NCBI GenBank assembly: GCA_964569085.1
Contig: CAZMTA010000018.1
Span: 20,435-84,434 of the forward strand
Direction: 5' to 3'
Length of the DNA stretch: 64,000 nucleotides
Source of the DNA: JAJCZZ01 sp964569085
Lineage (GTDB): Bacteria > Gemmatimonadota > Gemmatimonadetes > Longimicrobiales > Gaopeijiaceae
The notes beneath the pieces were generated by a model. It searched no databases. It was not told where the DNA came from and worked only from the letters and a program-made list of their open reading frames with translations. A program made the position numbers and the translations under genes. Every line of letters starts with the position of its first letter. Positions within the stretch are counted from its first letter, which is position 1. Below are positions 51,326-60,482 of the stretch, one piece after another.

Positions 51326-51358
51326 GACCCGCCGCTCCCGCTCCGGGGGCGGCGGGTC
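51326..51358. terminator. hairpin between convergent genes
   Basis: gacccgccgc (51326-51335) and gcggcgggtc (51349-51358) form a 10-bp stem with a 13-nt loop, followed by tt. It separates the PPGI paralogue from ppc. Confidence 0.6.
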
Positions 51359-51362
51359 TTCG

Positions 51363-54257
51363 TCATCCCGTGCTCTGCATGGCCGCGGCCACGCCGTTGA
51401 TGCTGAGGAAGAGCGCTTCCCGAAGCGCCTCCCGCCGGGCCTCGTCCTCGGAGCCCCGGAAGCGCCGCAGCAGCTCGAGCTGGAGGAGGTTCAGGACGTC
51501 GGTGTAGGGATTCCGGAGCTCGATGGAGCGCTGGATGACGGGCTCGTTGTCCAGCAGCTCGTCCTGGCCGGTCACCGCCAGCACGGCCTCCCGCCCCCTG
51601 CGGAAGTCCGCCACGATCCGCTCGTGGAGCCCCGGGTCGTCCACCTCCCGCCGGGCGAGCGCGTCGTAGGCGGCCGCCACGGGCAGCCGGGCCCGGGCCA
51701 TCTCCCGCTGGGCGTTGTCCACCACCCCCCGGAAGAACGGCCAGCCCCGGTACAGCTCCCCCAGCGCTTCGGCTCCGTCCTCCTCCACCACCGAGGCCAG
51801 GCCCGCCCCGGTCCCGTACCAGCCCGGGACGATGTAGCGGGCCTGGGTCCACGCGAAGACCCACGGGATGGCCCGCAGCCCCGAGAAGGCCACCTCCGAC
51901 GAGGAGCCCCGGGAGACCGGCCGCGAGGCGATGGGGAGGCGGCTGATGTGCTCGATGGGCGTGGCGCAGGTGTACCACGACCAGAAGCCCTCGTCGTCGA
52001 TCAGGCCCCGGTAGGCGTCCATGGAGCGCCGCGCCACCCGGTCCAGGAGCTCGGCGGCCCGGGCGGAGGGGGCCGCGCCGGGGTGGGCCCGGTCGGCCCC
52101 CTGCCCGGCCTCGCTGTCGCCGGCGTCCGCCCGTCCCGCGTCCGAGGCGGAGCGGAGGACGGCGGTCACGACCTGCTCCAGGTGCCGGCGGGCCAGGTCG
52201 GGCAACCCGTAGCGGAAGGAGATGACCTCCCCCTGCTCGGTGAAGCGGATGCGCCCGTTGTGGGTGGAGGGCGGCGTGGCGCCGATGGCGCGGCTGGCCC
52301 GGCCGCCTCCCCGACCCACCGTGCCGCCCCGGCCGTGGAAGAGGCGGAGCTCCACGCCGTGGGCCCGGCACACCCGCCCCAGCTCGTCCTGGGCGAGCTG
52401 GAGGGACCGGTTGGCCATCCAGTAGCCCCCGTCCTTGTTGCTGTCGGAGTAGCCCAGCATGATCTCCTGGAGCCCCCCCCGGGCCTCCAGGTGCTTCCGG
52501 TAGAGCTCGCTGGAGAAGAGGGCCTCCATGCGATCGCCGGCGGCCTCCAGGTCCTCGACGGTCTCGAAGAGGGGCACGAAGTCCAGCGCCGACCGGACCC
52601 GGTCCCCCTCCACGGCCCACAGGCCGGTCTCCTTGGCCAGGAGCATGGGCTCCAGCAGGTCGCTCACCGAGTGGGTCATGCTGACGATCCAGCTTCCCAC
52701 GGCGTCGGGCTCCCGGTCCACGGCGTCCCGCACCACCCGGAAGGCGGCCACCAGCTCCGCCGACTCCTCGGGGAGCTCCGCGCCCGGGGGGAGGAGGGGG
52801 CGGGGGTTCCCGAGCTCCCGGACCAGGAGCTCCTGCCGGGCCTCCTCGCCCAGCGAGGCGTAGTCGTCCTCCACCCCGGCGGCCGACAGGAGCGCCGCCA
52901 CGGCCCGCTCGTGGACCTCGCTGTGCTGCCGGAGGTCCAGGGCCGCCAGGTGGAAGCCGAAGGTGCGGGCCAGGACCCGGGCCCGGGCCAGGCGTCCGTG
53001 GCGTGCCACCTCCCTGAAGCCCGCCTCCTCCAGGCTCCGGGCCAGGAGGTCCAGCTCGTCGGCGAAGCTCCGGGCGTCCCATTCGCGGGCCCCGGCCCGG
53101 GCGGACGCCTCCGACCCCCCCCCGGCGCCGCCGGAGTCGGACCGGGCCTCCTCCAGGAGCCCCCGCAGCCGCACCAGGAGGTGGCCGACCTTCCGGCGGT
53201 ACGGCTCGTGCCGCCAGGCCCGCTCCTCCTCGGGGGGGAGCGGGGCCTCCTCGGCGTCCCGCTCCAGCGACGCGGCCAGGTCGGCCGGGGTGGAGAGCTG
53301 GCGTCCCGACAGGCTGAGCTCGTCCCGGAGCGCCTCCATCTCCCGGACGTGGCCCTCCAGGGCGGCGCGGCGCTGCACGGCGAAGGTCCACCGGGTGACC
53401 CCGGCCGTGACGTTCGGGTTGCCGTCCCGGTCGCTCCCGATCCACGACCGGTAGCGGAGGAACGCGGGGAGCTCCGGATCGGCGTCCCAGCGGCGGCGCA
53501 GCGCCCGGCGCAGGTCGGCGTGGATGCGGGGCACCGTGTCCCAGATCACCCCGGAGAGGAAGTGCAGCCCCTGGAGCACCTCGTCCCGCACCCCCGGGCG
53601 CTCGGAGCGCACCTCGTCGGTGGCCAGGAGGATCAGGATCTCCTCGAAGAGGGCGTCCCCCAGGAGCTGCTCCTCCTCGGGGGTGACGTCGGCGCGGCGG
53701 AGGCGGACCAGGCGCTCCGCGATGCGCCGCTGCTTCTCCAGGACCGTGCTCCTCCGGGCCTCCGTCGGGTGGGCGGTGAGCGTGGGCTGGATGTCCAGCC
53801 GCCCCACCACCTCCAGGACCTCGTCCAGGGAGCGGCCCGCGTCGGCCAGCCGGTCCACCGTCTCGCCGATGCTCTCGGGGCGCGCGGCCTCGCTCCCCCC
53901 TTCCCGGGCACGCTCCCGGTTGACCCGGATGATCTCCTGCTTCTCCGCCTGGTTCACCAGGTGGAAGAAGGAGGTGAAGGCGCGCAGGAGCGCGGTCAGG
54001 CCCTCGTCGTCCTGGGCGGCCACGCGCTCGGCGGCCTCCTCCCGGACGCGGGCGGCCTCGTCGGGGCTCGACTCCTCCAGCTCCGCCGCCCGACGGCACG
54101 CCAGACGCAGCTCCTCCACCAGGCGGAAGGTCTCCTCGCCCCAGCGGGTGCGGACCGCCTCCCCGAGCATGGCGCCCAGGAGGTTCACGTTCTGGCTCAG
54201 GGGCCGGGAGATCCCGGTGCCCTCGCTGCGCACGTCGAGGCCGGTCCAGCGCGTCAT
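51363..54257 (-). CDS. ppc: phosphoenolpyruvate carboxylase
   Basis: The 964-residue enzyme fixes bicarbonate on PEP to make oxaloacetate, refilling the TCA cycle. ATG 54257 has GGAGGAG upstream. Landmarks: LTAHPTEARR (catalytic His), YRSWIGSDRDGNP, GYSDSNKDGGY, FHGRGGTVGRGGGR, and the conserved C-terminal end QSTG. Length is normal (900-970) for the bacterial type. A Ser/Ala/Asp-rich insert near residues 720-740 and a low-complexity one near 385-400 are unusual but in surface loops. Cytosolic tetramer in relatives, often regulated by acetyl-CoA and aspartate. Confidence 0.95.
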   Translation of the reverse strand: MTRWTGLDVRSEGTGISRPLSQNVNLLGAMLGEAVRTRWGEETFRLVEELRLACRRAAELEESSPDEAARVREEAAERVAAQDDEGLTALLRAFTSFFHLVNQAEKQEIIRVNRERAREGGSEAARPESIGETVDRLADAGRSLDEVLEVVGRLDIQPTLTAHPTEARRSTVLEKQRRIAERLVRLRRADVTPEEEQLLGDALFEEILILLATDEVRSERPGVRDEVLQGLHFLSGVIWDTVPRIHADLRRALRRRWDADPELPAFLRYRSWIGSDRDGNPNVTAGVTRWTFAVQRRAALEGHVREMEALRDELSLSGRQLSTPADLAASLERDAEEAPLPPEEERAWRHEPYRRKVGHLLVRLRGLLEEARSDSGGAGGGSEASARAGAREWDARSFADELDLLARSLEEAGFREVARHGRLARARVLARTFGFHLAALDLRQHSEVHERAVAALLSAAGVEDDYASLGEEARQELLVRELGNPRPLLPPGAELPEESAELVAAFRVVRDAVDREPDAVGSWIVSMTHSVSDLLEPMLLAKETGLWAVEGDRVRSALDFVPLFETVEDLEAAGDRMEALFSSELYRKHLEARGGLQEIMLGYSDSNKDGGYWMANRSLQLAQDELGRVCRAHGVELRLFHGRGGTVGRGGGRASRAIGATPPSTHNGRIRFTEQGEVISFRYGLPDLARRHLEQVVTAVLRSASDAGRADAGDSEAGQGADRAHPGAAPSARAAELLDRVARRSMDAYRGLIDDEGFWSWYTCATPIEHISRLPIASRPVSRGSSSEVAFSGLRAIPWVFAWTQARYIVPGWYGTGAGLASVVEEDGAEALGELYRGWPFFRGVVDNAQREMARARLPVAAAYDALARREVDDPGLHERIVADFRRGREAVLAVTGQDELLDNEPVIQRSIELRNPYTDVLNLLQLELLRRFRGSEDEARREALREALFLSINGVAAAMQSTG

Positions 54258-54419
54258 GCGGATCTCCTCCGTGGGGGACGGGCCGCCGCGGAGGGCGGGG
54301 CCCGGAGCGTCGTTCGCCACCCACGCATAACCCGGGCCGCCGCCTCGGGTCCGAGGTGCGCTCGGGACCCGTCGGCCCCCCGGAACCGGGGCGGGCTGGC
54401 CCCGGGAGCGCCCGACCCG

Positions 54420-54426
54420 CACATTG
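54420..54426 (+). promoter_or_regulatory. possible promoter element CACATTG
   Basis: The motif CACATTGTCC stands in the ppc divergent gap, 71 nt before the GTG at 54497. It is nearly identical to 28794-28800 and 55155-55161. Confidence 0.3.
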
Positions 54427-54496
54427 TCCGCATGCTGCCACCCCCGCCGGGCTCCGGACGCATCGCCGCCGCCGCACCCCCCGCCCCCGAGGCGGA

Positions 54497-55087
54497 GTGA
54501 GGGCGCTCCCCGTCCACGGGCCCGAGACCGTCGGGAGCCCGGCGCTCCGCGACACGCTGACCGGCGTGTCCATGGACCGGAGCGTCCCCCTGGTCTGGCG
54601 CCGCACCGCCCCCGGGGGATCCGCGAGCGAGCTCCTCCAGGGCGCCCGGGTCTTCGGGGAGATGGAGCCGGCGCTTCGGAACGGCGCGGACGCCGTCGGG
54701 GAGATCCTGGGGCGCCCCCTGGAGCTCCGGCTGGAGCGACGCCTGCTGGCGCTCCGGGGCATCCGGGTCGACACGTTCCGGGAGGACGGCGAGGTCGGAC
54801 CGACCTACCGGGGCTCCTTCTTCAACTGGGGGAAGGTGTGGACGCCCGGCGGGGAGGTGCTCTCCTGGGACCCCCGGCCGCCGCGGCTGTACCGGAGCTG
54901 CCTCCGGGACGCCTCGGGGACGGAGCTGCTCCGCCTCCGCCCGGCGTTCCTCCGGCTCCTCCACACCGAGACCCGGGTGGAGATCCGGCCGGCGGGGTGG
55001 GCCCGGCGGGACCTCCCCGAGCTCCTCCTCCTGGCCTGGTTCCTCCGGCTCCACTCCGAGTCCCGGGGGCGCGTCTTCCAGCGCTGA
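54497..55087 (+). CDS. hypothetical protein, beta-rich (LURP/tubby-like?)
   Basis: The 196-residue frame is from GTG 54497; ATG 54572 is an alternative. It alternates short strands (FREDGEVGPTYRG, GKVWTPGGEVLSW) and ends with a helix with hydrophobic face (LPELLLLAWFLRLHSES), similar in plan to LURP-one/tubby C-terminal domains. That is only a suggestion from the pattern. No signal peptide. Divergent from ppc. Confidence 0.6.
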   Translation: MRALPVHGPETVGSPALRDTLTGVSMDRSVPLVWRRTAPGGSASELLQGARVFGEMEPALRNGADAVGEILGRPLELRLERRLLALRGIRVDTFREDGEVGPTYRGSFFNWGKVWTPGGEVLSWDPRPPRLYRSCLRDASGTELLRLRPAFLRLLHTETRVEIRPAGWARRDLPELLLLAWFLRLHSESRGRVFQR

Positions 55088-55154
55088 GCCCGGGCACGGC
55101 CTTCCGCCGCGACTCCCCCCGGCCCCCGTCCTGGCACCAGCCCCCCGGGGCCCG

Positions 55155-55161
55155 CACATTG
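55155..55161 (+). promoter_or_regulatory. possible promoter element CACATTG
   Basis: CACATTG 28 nt before the CBS protein start, in the form seen at 54420 and 28794. A weak but recurrent motif. Confidence 0.3.
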
Positions 55162-55188
55162 AGCGGACCACACCGGACGGAGGAACCG

Positions 55189-55620
55189 ATGAAGATCCAG
55201 GAGATTCTGGCGGGGAAGGGTCGGGAGGTCGTCACCATCGAGGAGGACCGCACCGTGCTGGAGGCGGTGCGCCGGCTCGTGGACCACGGGATCGGGGCCC
55301 TGGTGGTCGTCCGGTCCGATGCCCCGGTGGGCATCCTCAGCGAGCGGGACGTGCTCCACCTCGCGGCCCACGCGTCCGGGGGGCTGGGCGACCTCACGGT
55401 GGGCAGCTGCATGACCCGGGACCTGGTCACGACCGAGCCGGGCTCCGACCTCCAGGCCATGATGGGCGTCATGACGCGCCGCCGGATCCGCCACCTCCCT
55501 GTGGTGGAGGGCGGCCGCCTCGTGGGGATCGTCTCCATCGGCGACCTCCTCAAGGCCGCCCAGGAGGTGGCCGAGCGGGAGAACACCCACCTCCGCCACT
55601 ACATCCAGGGGACGGCCTAG
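55189..55620 (+). CDS. CBS domain pair protein
   Basis: The 143-residue protein has two CBS domains (about 8-60 and 72-125): REVVTIEEDRTVLEAVRRLV with PVGILSERDVL, and DLVTTEPGSDLQAMMGVM with LVGIVSIGDLL. CBS pairs bind adenosyl nucleotides such as AMP, ATP or SAM and regulate partner proteins. It stands alone here, so it is a free sensor module. ATG 55189 has CGGAGGAA 5 nt upstream. Confidence 0.9.
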   Translation: MKIQEILAGKGREVVTIEEDRTVLEAVRRLVDHGIGALVVVRSDAPVGILSERDVLHLAAHASGGLGDLTVGSCMTRDLVTTEPGSDLQAMMGVMTRRRIRHLPVVEGGRLVGIVSIGDLLKAAQEVAERENTHLRHYIQGTA

Positions 55621-55644
55621 CGCCCTCCGCGCCCGTCAGGGCGC
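55620..55644. terminator. short hairpin between convergent genes
   Basis: gcgccct (55620-55626) pairs with agggcgc (55638-55644). It begins in the CBS stop codon and ends inside the last codons of the TPR gene. Confidence 0.45.
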
Positions 55645-56991
55645 CGCCAGCCGGGCCTCGATCCCGGCCGACGCCACGGGCCCCAGCTCCGCCCGTCCCG
55701 CCAGCGCCCGGTGGAGGAGCCGCCGGCCGCGCCGGGGGTCGCCGGCCTCGAGGAGGGTCAGGCCCGCCAGGCGGAGGACGGCGGGCGGCGGCGTCCCCCA
55801 TGCCACGGCCCGCTCCGCGGCGTCGGCGGCTTCGTGGAGGCGGCCGGCGCGGGCCAGCACCCAGCCCAGGGTGGCCCAGGCGCCCCGATCCCGGCGCAGC
55901 TCCACGTCCCGGCGGGCGTAGGCCACCGCCGTGGGCCGCGTGGCGGGATCCCCGGCCAGGACCTGCGCCAGCGGACGGAGGTTGAGCCGCTCGGTGACGG
56001 GGTCCCCGGTGGCCGTCTCCAGGAAGGCCGCCCGGTAGGTCCGGGCCCGCACGGTGTCGCCCCGGGCCGCCGCGATCTCCTCCAGCACGGGGTACAGCTC
56101 CAGGTGGCCCCCGTTCGCCAGGGCGCGCCGGAAGAGGGCCTCGGCCGCCGGCAGGTCCTCGTCCACCCCGTACGCCACCCAGGCCAGCGCCTCCACCGCC
56201 GGCGGATAGCCGGGCACCAGGGAGAGGGCTTCCCGATAGCGGGCCACGCCGGCCCGGGTCCGGCCGGCGTGGTGCAGGAAGGTCCCGGCCTCCACCCGGG
56301 CCCACGCCCGGACCAGGGGGGACTCGGCGTACGCGTCCACCAGGCGCGTGGCCTCCTCCATGAGGCGGGCGGCGGCCTCCACGTCTCCGAGGCCGTCGAG
56401 GAGGCGGGCCTCCCGGGAGAGGAGGGCGGGCGTGGGGTGCACCGTCTCGGTCCGCTCCAGCAGCGTGCGAGCGGGTCCGTAGGCGCCGTCCGCCCAGAGC
56501 GCGTCGAAGAGGCGGAAGCGGCCTCCCGGATCCCCCGCCGGAGAGAGCCTGGCCGCGCGGCGGGCGTGGCGCAGGGCGCCGGGGACGTCGTGGACCGCCA
56601 GCGCGGCCTCCGCCGCCATGCCGTGGACGGCGGGGTCGCGGGGGTAGCGCGCCTCGAGCTCGTCCAGGAGGCGCCCGGCCTCGGCGAGCTCCTCACGGGT
56701 GCCGTAGGCCCGGAAGCGCGCCAGGTGCAGCCCCACCAGGGCCCGCCGGGACAGGGGCTCGTCGGGTCGGTCCGCCAGGCGCGCGCGGTGGAAGGCCACC
56801 GCGTCCGCCGAGACGCCGGCCGGTGCCGGGCGGCTGGCCAGCGCGACGGAGAGGACCTCCAACGGAAGGGCCCGATCCGGGGTCGCCGCGGGGTCGGGCC
56901 CGGCGCCGACGGCGAGGACGAGGGCCGCCGTCACGAAGGCCGCGACGAGGGCCAGGAGGGGTTCTACGGAGGCGCGGGAATCACGGGCCAT
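55636..56991 (-). CDS. TPR repeat protein, membrane-anchored
   Basis: The 451-residue protein has an N-terminal hydrophobic segment (about residues 12-29) that could be a signal anchor. The rest is made of helical tetratricopeptide-like repeats rich in Ala/Arg (AGRLLDELEARYPRDPAVHG, ARYREALSLVPGYPPAVEAL). It is the last gene of the DUF4331 cluster (57063, 57942), with a 71-bp gap. In other bacteria TPR proteins accompany DUF4331; a scaffold role at the envelope is likely but not shown. Confidence 0.8.
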   Translation of the reverse strand: MARDSRASVEPLLALVAAFVTAALVLAVGAGPDPAATPDRALPLEVLSVALASRPAPAGVSADAVAFHRARLADRPDEPLSRRALVGLHLARFRAYGTREELAEAGRLLDELEARYPRDPAVHGMAAEAALAVHDVPGALRHARRAARLSPAGDPGGRFRLFDALWADGAYGPARTLLERTETVHPTPALLSREARLLDGLGDVEAAARLMEEATRLVDAYAESPLVRAWARVEAGTFLHHAGRTRAGVARYREALSLVPGYPPAVEALAWVAYGVDEDLPAAEALFRRALANGGHLELYPVLEEIAAARGDTVRARTYRAAFLETATGDPVTERLNLRPLAQVLAGDPATRPTAVAYARRDVELRRDRGAWATLGWVLARAGRLHEAADAAERAVAWGTPPPAVLRLAGLTLLEAGDPRRGRRLLHRALAGRAELGPVASAGIEARLAAP

Positions 56992-57062
56992 GGGAGTCGT
57001 TCCGTCGGGAGGGGGCGGGCGCCCCGGAGCGGGGCGCCCGCGGAGTGGGCGTGGCCCGGGCG

Positions 57063-57878
57063 TCAGTTCGGGCCGGCGAGGTAGGGGAAGGTCAGGGGAA
57101 AGGCGCGGTCGTTGGCGTCCACGTTGTCGCTCTGGAGGGACTCGACGCCCACCACCACGGAGAGGGCCACGTCCACCGCGTCGTCGGCGGGAGCCCGCCC
57201 GGTGAGCTGCGCGAAGCTCGTGGCCGACGCGCCCAGGCTCACCGGGAGCTCGTCGGGCAGGAGGAGGGCCGCCGTCGCCGACGGGTCCGGGTTGGCCACG
57301 GCGCCGAGGACGGTCTCGAAGAGGCCGGTGTAGGTGGCCACGTCGTCGGCCGGAGAGGCGGTGTTGTAGTCGGTCTTGCTGAACTGGGGCGGGTGGTTGA
57401 AGACGGTGTTCAGCGCCGGGATGCCCACCCGGTCCACCTGCCGGTACGTGAAGCGCGCGCCCGTCCCGACGAGCCCGACGCTCAGCGTGCCGGCGGCGTC
57501 GGTGTCGATCTCGAGGGCGGCCTCGCGCGCCCCCTCGTCGGAGGGGTCGAAGGTGACCGCGACGTCCACGGAGGCGCCGGGGGCCAGGGTGGTGCCGGAG
57601 GGGGCGGCGCGGATCCCGAAGTCGGCGGCGCCCGAGCCCACGAGGCGGGCCGAGCCCAGCAGGACGGACAGGGTGCCGGTGTTGGTCAGGGTGACGGTGC
57701 GGGGGCCGGTGGAGCCGAGCTCCACCTCCTGGTCGCCGAAGGAGACGGAGGCCTGGCCTACGGTGACGGTGGCCACGGCGGGCTCGAAGGGCGCGTCGCC
57801 CTCGTCGCAGGCGGCGACGAGGGTGAGCGCCGCCACCAGGGCGGGAGCGAGACGGCGGAGAGAGGTCGGTGTGCGCAT
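57063..57878 (-). CDS. DUF4331 C-terminal half lipoprotein with ASH-like domain
   Basis: The 271-residue lipoprotein has lipobox LVAACDE. Residues about 35-140 are an Ig-like/ASH module (FGDQEVELGSTGPRTVTLTN, TLAPGASVDVAVTFDP). The second half matches the end of DUF4331 proteins (QVDRVGIPALNTVFNHPP, then a small helical part). The start of DUF4331 is in the gene upstream (57942). It looks like a DUF4331 protein divided in two with an added Ig-like domain. Function unknown; exported. Confidence 0.75.
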   Translation of the reverse strand: MRTPTSLRRLAPALVAALTLVAACDEGDAPFEPAVATVTVGQASVSFGDQEVELGSTGPRTVTLTNTGTLSVLLGSARLVGSGAADFGIRAAPSGTTLAPGASVDVAVTFDPSDEGAREAALEIDTDAAGTLSVGLVGTGARFTYRQVDRVGIPALNTVFNHPPQFSKTDYNTASPADDVATYTGLFETVLGAVANPDPSATAALLLPDELPVSLGASATSFAQLTGRAPADDAVDVALSVVVGVESLQSDNVDANDRAFPLTFPYLAGPN

Positions 57879-57941
57879 GGGTCGATGGGTCCTCGGATGG
57901 GGTTCGGAGAGAGAGCTGGGGGGGGGCGTGGGGCGGGTGGC

Positions 57942-58688
57942 TCAGTCGCGGACGCTGGTGGCGCTCCAGACGTAGAAGGCGTCGGTCGTCCCGATGCCCA
58001 GCGCCTCGGCCACCCGCGCCTTGGGGACCTCGACGACGATGGCGAGGACGTTGGTCCCGGCCAGGTCGTCGGTGGCCTCGGGGTCGAAGGCGAGGGTCTG
58101 CTCGTCCTCGCTTCCGACCTGCTCGCCCAGCGCGGCGCCGAAGGCGGCGTTCAGCACGCTGGTGACGCTGCGGTCCCCGAAGAGGTCGATGTAGAAGGGG
58201 TCGTCCCGGGGGCCCGCGAAGGCCCGCACGCCCTCGCCGCGGATCTCGGCGCCCAGGGCGCCCCGCACCGAGGGAGCCGCCACGATGCGGCCGGTGGTGC
58301 CGCCGTCGGCGCTCACCCGGACCGGCCCGCGGACGTCCACGGTCTGGTCGGGGCCCGAGCCCACGAAGGCCACCTGGATCACCGCCTCCTCCACGCCGTC
58401 GCGCTCGCGGTCGAGCTTGAACTCGTAGAGACCGTCGGGATTGAAGGCTGCCTCGGCCGTGGCGGAGCCGGGGGTGAGGAGGGGGTTCACCGTGAGGGCG
58501 AAGACCATGTGGTCCCCGCGGGTGAAGACGTAGAGGTCGTTCGCGTCGAGGTTGCCTTCGGAGGTGTCGGGCGAGTCGGCGTGGTCCGCGGCGCCGAGGC
58601 CGTCGGGGCCGTCCAGGGCGACGCCGGCGGCCAGGGCGCCGAGGGCGCCGGCCAGGATGCCGGCGCGGAGGAGGGTCGGGGGACGCAT
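57942..58688 (-). CDS. DUF4331 N-terminal half protein
   Basis: The 248-residue exported protein has a signal peptide cleaved near LGAADHAD. The DUF4331 N-terminal half follows: DSPDTSEGNLDANDLYVFTR, MVFALTVNP, then VVEVPKARV near the end. The family's C-terminal part is not present but appears in the gene 63 bp downstream. It lies beyond an ECF sigma/anti-sigma pair on the same strand, so it may be in that regulon. Confidence 0.8.
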   Translation of the reverse strand: MRPPTLLRAGILAGALGALAAGVALDGPDGLGAADHADSPDTSEGNLDANDLYVFTRGDHMVFALTVNPLLTPGSATAEAAFNPDGLYEFKLDRERDGVEEAVIQVAFVGSGPDQTVDVRGPVRVSADGGTTGRIVAAPSVRGALGAEIRGEGVRAFAGPRDDPFYIDLFGDRSVTSVLNAAFGAALGEQVGSEDEQTLAFDPEATDDLAGTNVLAIVVEVPKARVAEALGIGTTDAFYVWSATSVRD

Positions 58689-58840
58689 GGGGTGTCTGCC
58701 TTGTGTGGGTGATGCGGAGGCGGGCTCCGCGTGCTGTCTTCACCCGGGCTACGTCGGCAGACCCCGGAGCGGATTGGTCCGGGGAGGGAGCGGGGGCGGG
58801 GGAGCGCCCCGGAGGAGGGGGGGGACGGGGTGGTCGGGGG

Positions 58841-59656
58841 CTACTGGGCCGCCGACCACTCCCCCACCAGGAAGGGCGCCGAGGTCGGCTGGGGCGAGCC
58901 CCCGGCCGGCTCCTCGGTGACGGCCCCGATCTGGAAGTCCGCCCCGGCCGGCGCCGAGCGGCGGACCACGGCGGTGCCCGCCGCGTCGGTCTGGAAGGTG
59001 CCGAGGCTCACCGGGTCGGACCCCGGCGCGATGCCCCAGAGCTGGTACACCCGCCCCTCGGGGGCCGGGGGGAGGTCGAAGGCCGTGACCAGGAGGGTGG
59101 CGGTGGCCGTGTTCCAGAAGAGGCGGGCGGACGGGGGCCGGTCCGTGGCGCCCAGGGTGGCGGTGCGGACGTCGGCCCCGAGGACGGTGGCCAGGAGGGA
59201 GTCCCGCTCCTCCAGGTCCGAGCGGAGGTCGGCCAGCGCCGCTTCCGTGGACTCGAGCTGCCGGGCGAGGGTGCCGCGCCGGTCCTCCAGCCGCTGGGCG
59301 AGGACGCCCAGCCCCAGCGCCACCACCAGGCCCGCCGCGGCGGCCAGCCAGGGGAGGCGCGCCGGGCCCCGCGCCGGAGGCTTCCCGGCGCCTCCCGGCT
59401 CCACGGCGAGGCGAGGAGCGGCGGCGGGCGGCCCCTCGGCCGCGGCCCGGGCCAGGACGCGCTCCCGGAGCTCCGGCGGGGGGGCGTGGGGCTCCACGGC
59501 GTGGCCCAGCCCGCCGGCCACCTCCCGGTACGCGTCCACCTCGGCGCGCAGCTCGGGATCCCGGGCCAGCCGCTCCTCGAACGCCCGGCGCTCGTCGTCG
59601 TCGAGGGCGTCCAGGACGTACGCCGGCGCGAGCTCGATCCAGCGCGTCTCGCTCAT
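58841..59656 (-). CDS. anti-sigma factor (RskA family)
   Basis: The 271-residue inner-membrane protein has an N-terminal cytoplasmic sigma-binding domain (WIELAPAYVLDALDDDERRA, FEERLARDPELRAEVDAYRE). No HxxxCxxC zinc motif is present. A membrane helix lies at about 100-120 (LPWLAAAAGLVVALGLGVLA), and the periplasmic part has a coiled coil and an RskA-type beta domain (LFWNTATATLLVTAF, YQLWGIAPGSDPVSLG). It should hold the sigma factor inactive; the genes overlap by 4 bp. Confidence 0.88.
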   Translation of the reverse strand: MSETRWIELAPAYVLDALDDDERRAFEERLARDPELRAEVDAYREVAGGLGHAVEPHAPPPELRERVLARAAAEGPPAAAPRLAVEPGGAGKPPARGPARLPWLAAAAGLVVALGLGVLAQRLEDRRGTLARQLESTEAALADLRSDLEERDSLLATVLGADVRTATLGATDRPPSARLFWNTATATLLVTAFDLPPAPEGRVYQLWGIAPGSDPVSLGTFQTDAAGTAVVRRSAPAGADFQIGAVTEEPAGGSPQPTSAPFLVGEWSAAQ

Positions 59657-60237
59657 GCTTCCCCCGGGGTTCGGGCGTAGCGCTCCCGCAGCTTCTTCAT
59701 GCCGTCCCGGAGACGGGTCTTCACGGTGCCGAGGGGCTCGGAGAGGTGGGCGGCGATCTCGCGGTGGGTCATGCCCGAAAGATAGGCCAGGGAGATGACG
59801 GACCGCTGCTTCTCCGACAACGTCCCAAGCGCCTCCCGGATGACGCGGCGGCGATCGCTCCGCTCCGTGGCGTCCTCCGGGCCGCCGGGCCGGGACACGG
59901 GAACGGCGAAGCCGGCGGGCTCCCCCTCCGCGCTCCGCTCCTCGGCGTCCCCCCGGCGACGCCTGGACCGGATCCGGTCCAGCGCCCGGGACCGGGCCAC
60001 CACGTTCAGGAAGGCGCCCACCGAGCCGCGGCTCTCGTCGTAGCCGCCCCGCCAGAGGCTGAGGAAGGCGTCGGTGACGACCTCGTCGGCGTCGGCGGCC
60101 TCGGCGACCAGCGAGCGGGCCAGCGAGTACACGGACCCGGCGTGGCGGTCGTACAGGAGGCCGAGCGCCCGCTCGTCCCCCTCGCGCATGCGCTTCACCA
60201 GCGCGGCGTCGGAGGGGGAGGGATGGGGGTCGGCCAT
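59653..60237 (-). CDS. ECF RNA polymerase sigma factor (SigK-like)
   Basis: The 194-residue sigma factor starts at ATG 60237, because a promoter candidate lies upstream at 60268-60296; the longer frame to 60306 would start inside or before it. Region 2 reads LVKRMREGDERALGLLYDRH and DADEVVTDAFLSLWRGGYDE, and region 4 has LSEKQRSVISLAYLSGMTHR and PLGTVKTRLRDGMKKLRERY. Its stop overlaps the anti-sigma start (ATGA). The DUF4331/TPR genes downstream are likely targets. Confidence 0.9.
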   Translation of the reverse strand: MADPHPSPSDAALVKRMREGDERALGLLYDRHAGSVYSLARSLVAEAADADEVVTDAFLSLWRGGYDESRGSVGAFLNVVARSRALDRIRSRRRRGDAEERSAEGEPAGFAVPVSRPGGPEDATERSDRRRVIREALGTLSEKQRSVISLAYLSGMTHREIAAHLSEPLGTVKTRLRDGMKKLRERYARTPGEA

Positions 60238-60267
60238 GGGCGGGTCCGGGAGGGGAGGCTCGACCGC

Positions 60268-60296
60268 ATAATGACTCCGTGCGGGGGGATGTCCAA
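60268..60296 (-). promoter_or_regulatory. promoter of the sigma/anti-sigma operon
   Basis: On the minus strand, TTGGAC (60291-60296) and CATTAT (60268-60273) are separated by 17 bp, close to a housekeeping -35/-10. The leader to ATG 60237 would be about 24 nt. No ECF-type element was identified with confidence. Confidence 0.45.
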
Positions 60297-60482
60297 ACGG
60301 CGTCACGGTTCCGGCGGAGCCGCCGACGCCCGGGGGGGAGAGGGTACGCCCCTTCTACGCCGCCGGGGGCCGGGCCGGATGGGTGGGCGCCGCCGGCGGA
60401 CCTGGGCGGGCCTTGTGCGGCGCCGGGAACGGGGCATCATCCGTGGTGAGATCGCGTTCGGCACCCTCCCTCCCCTCCGCCC

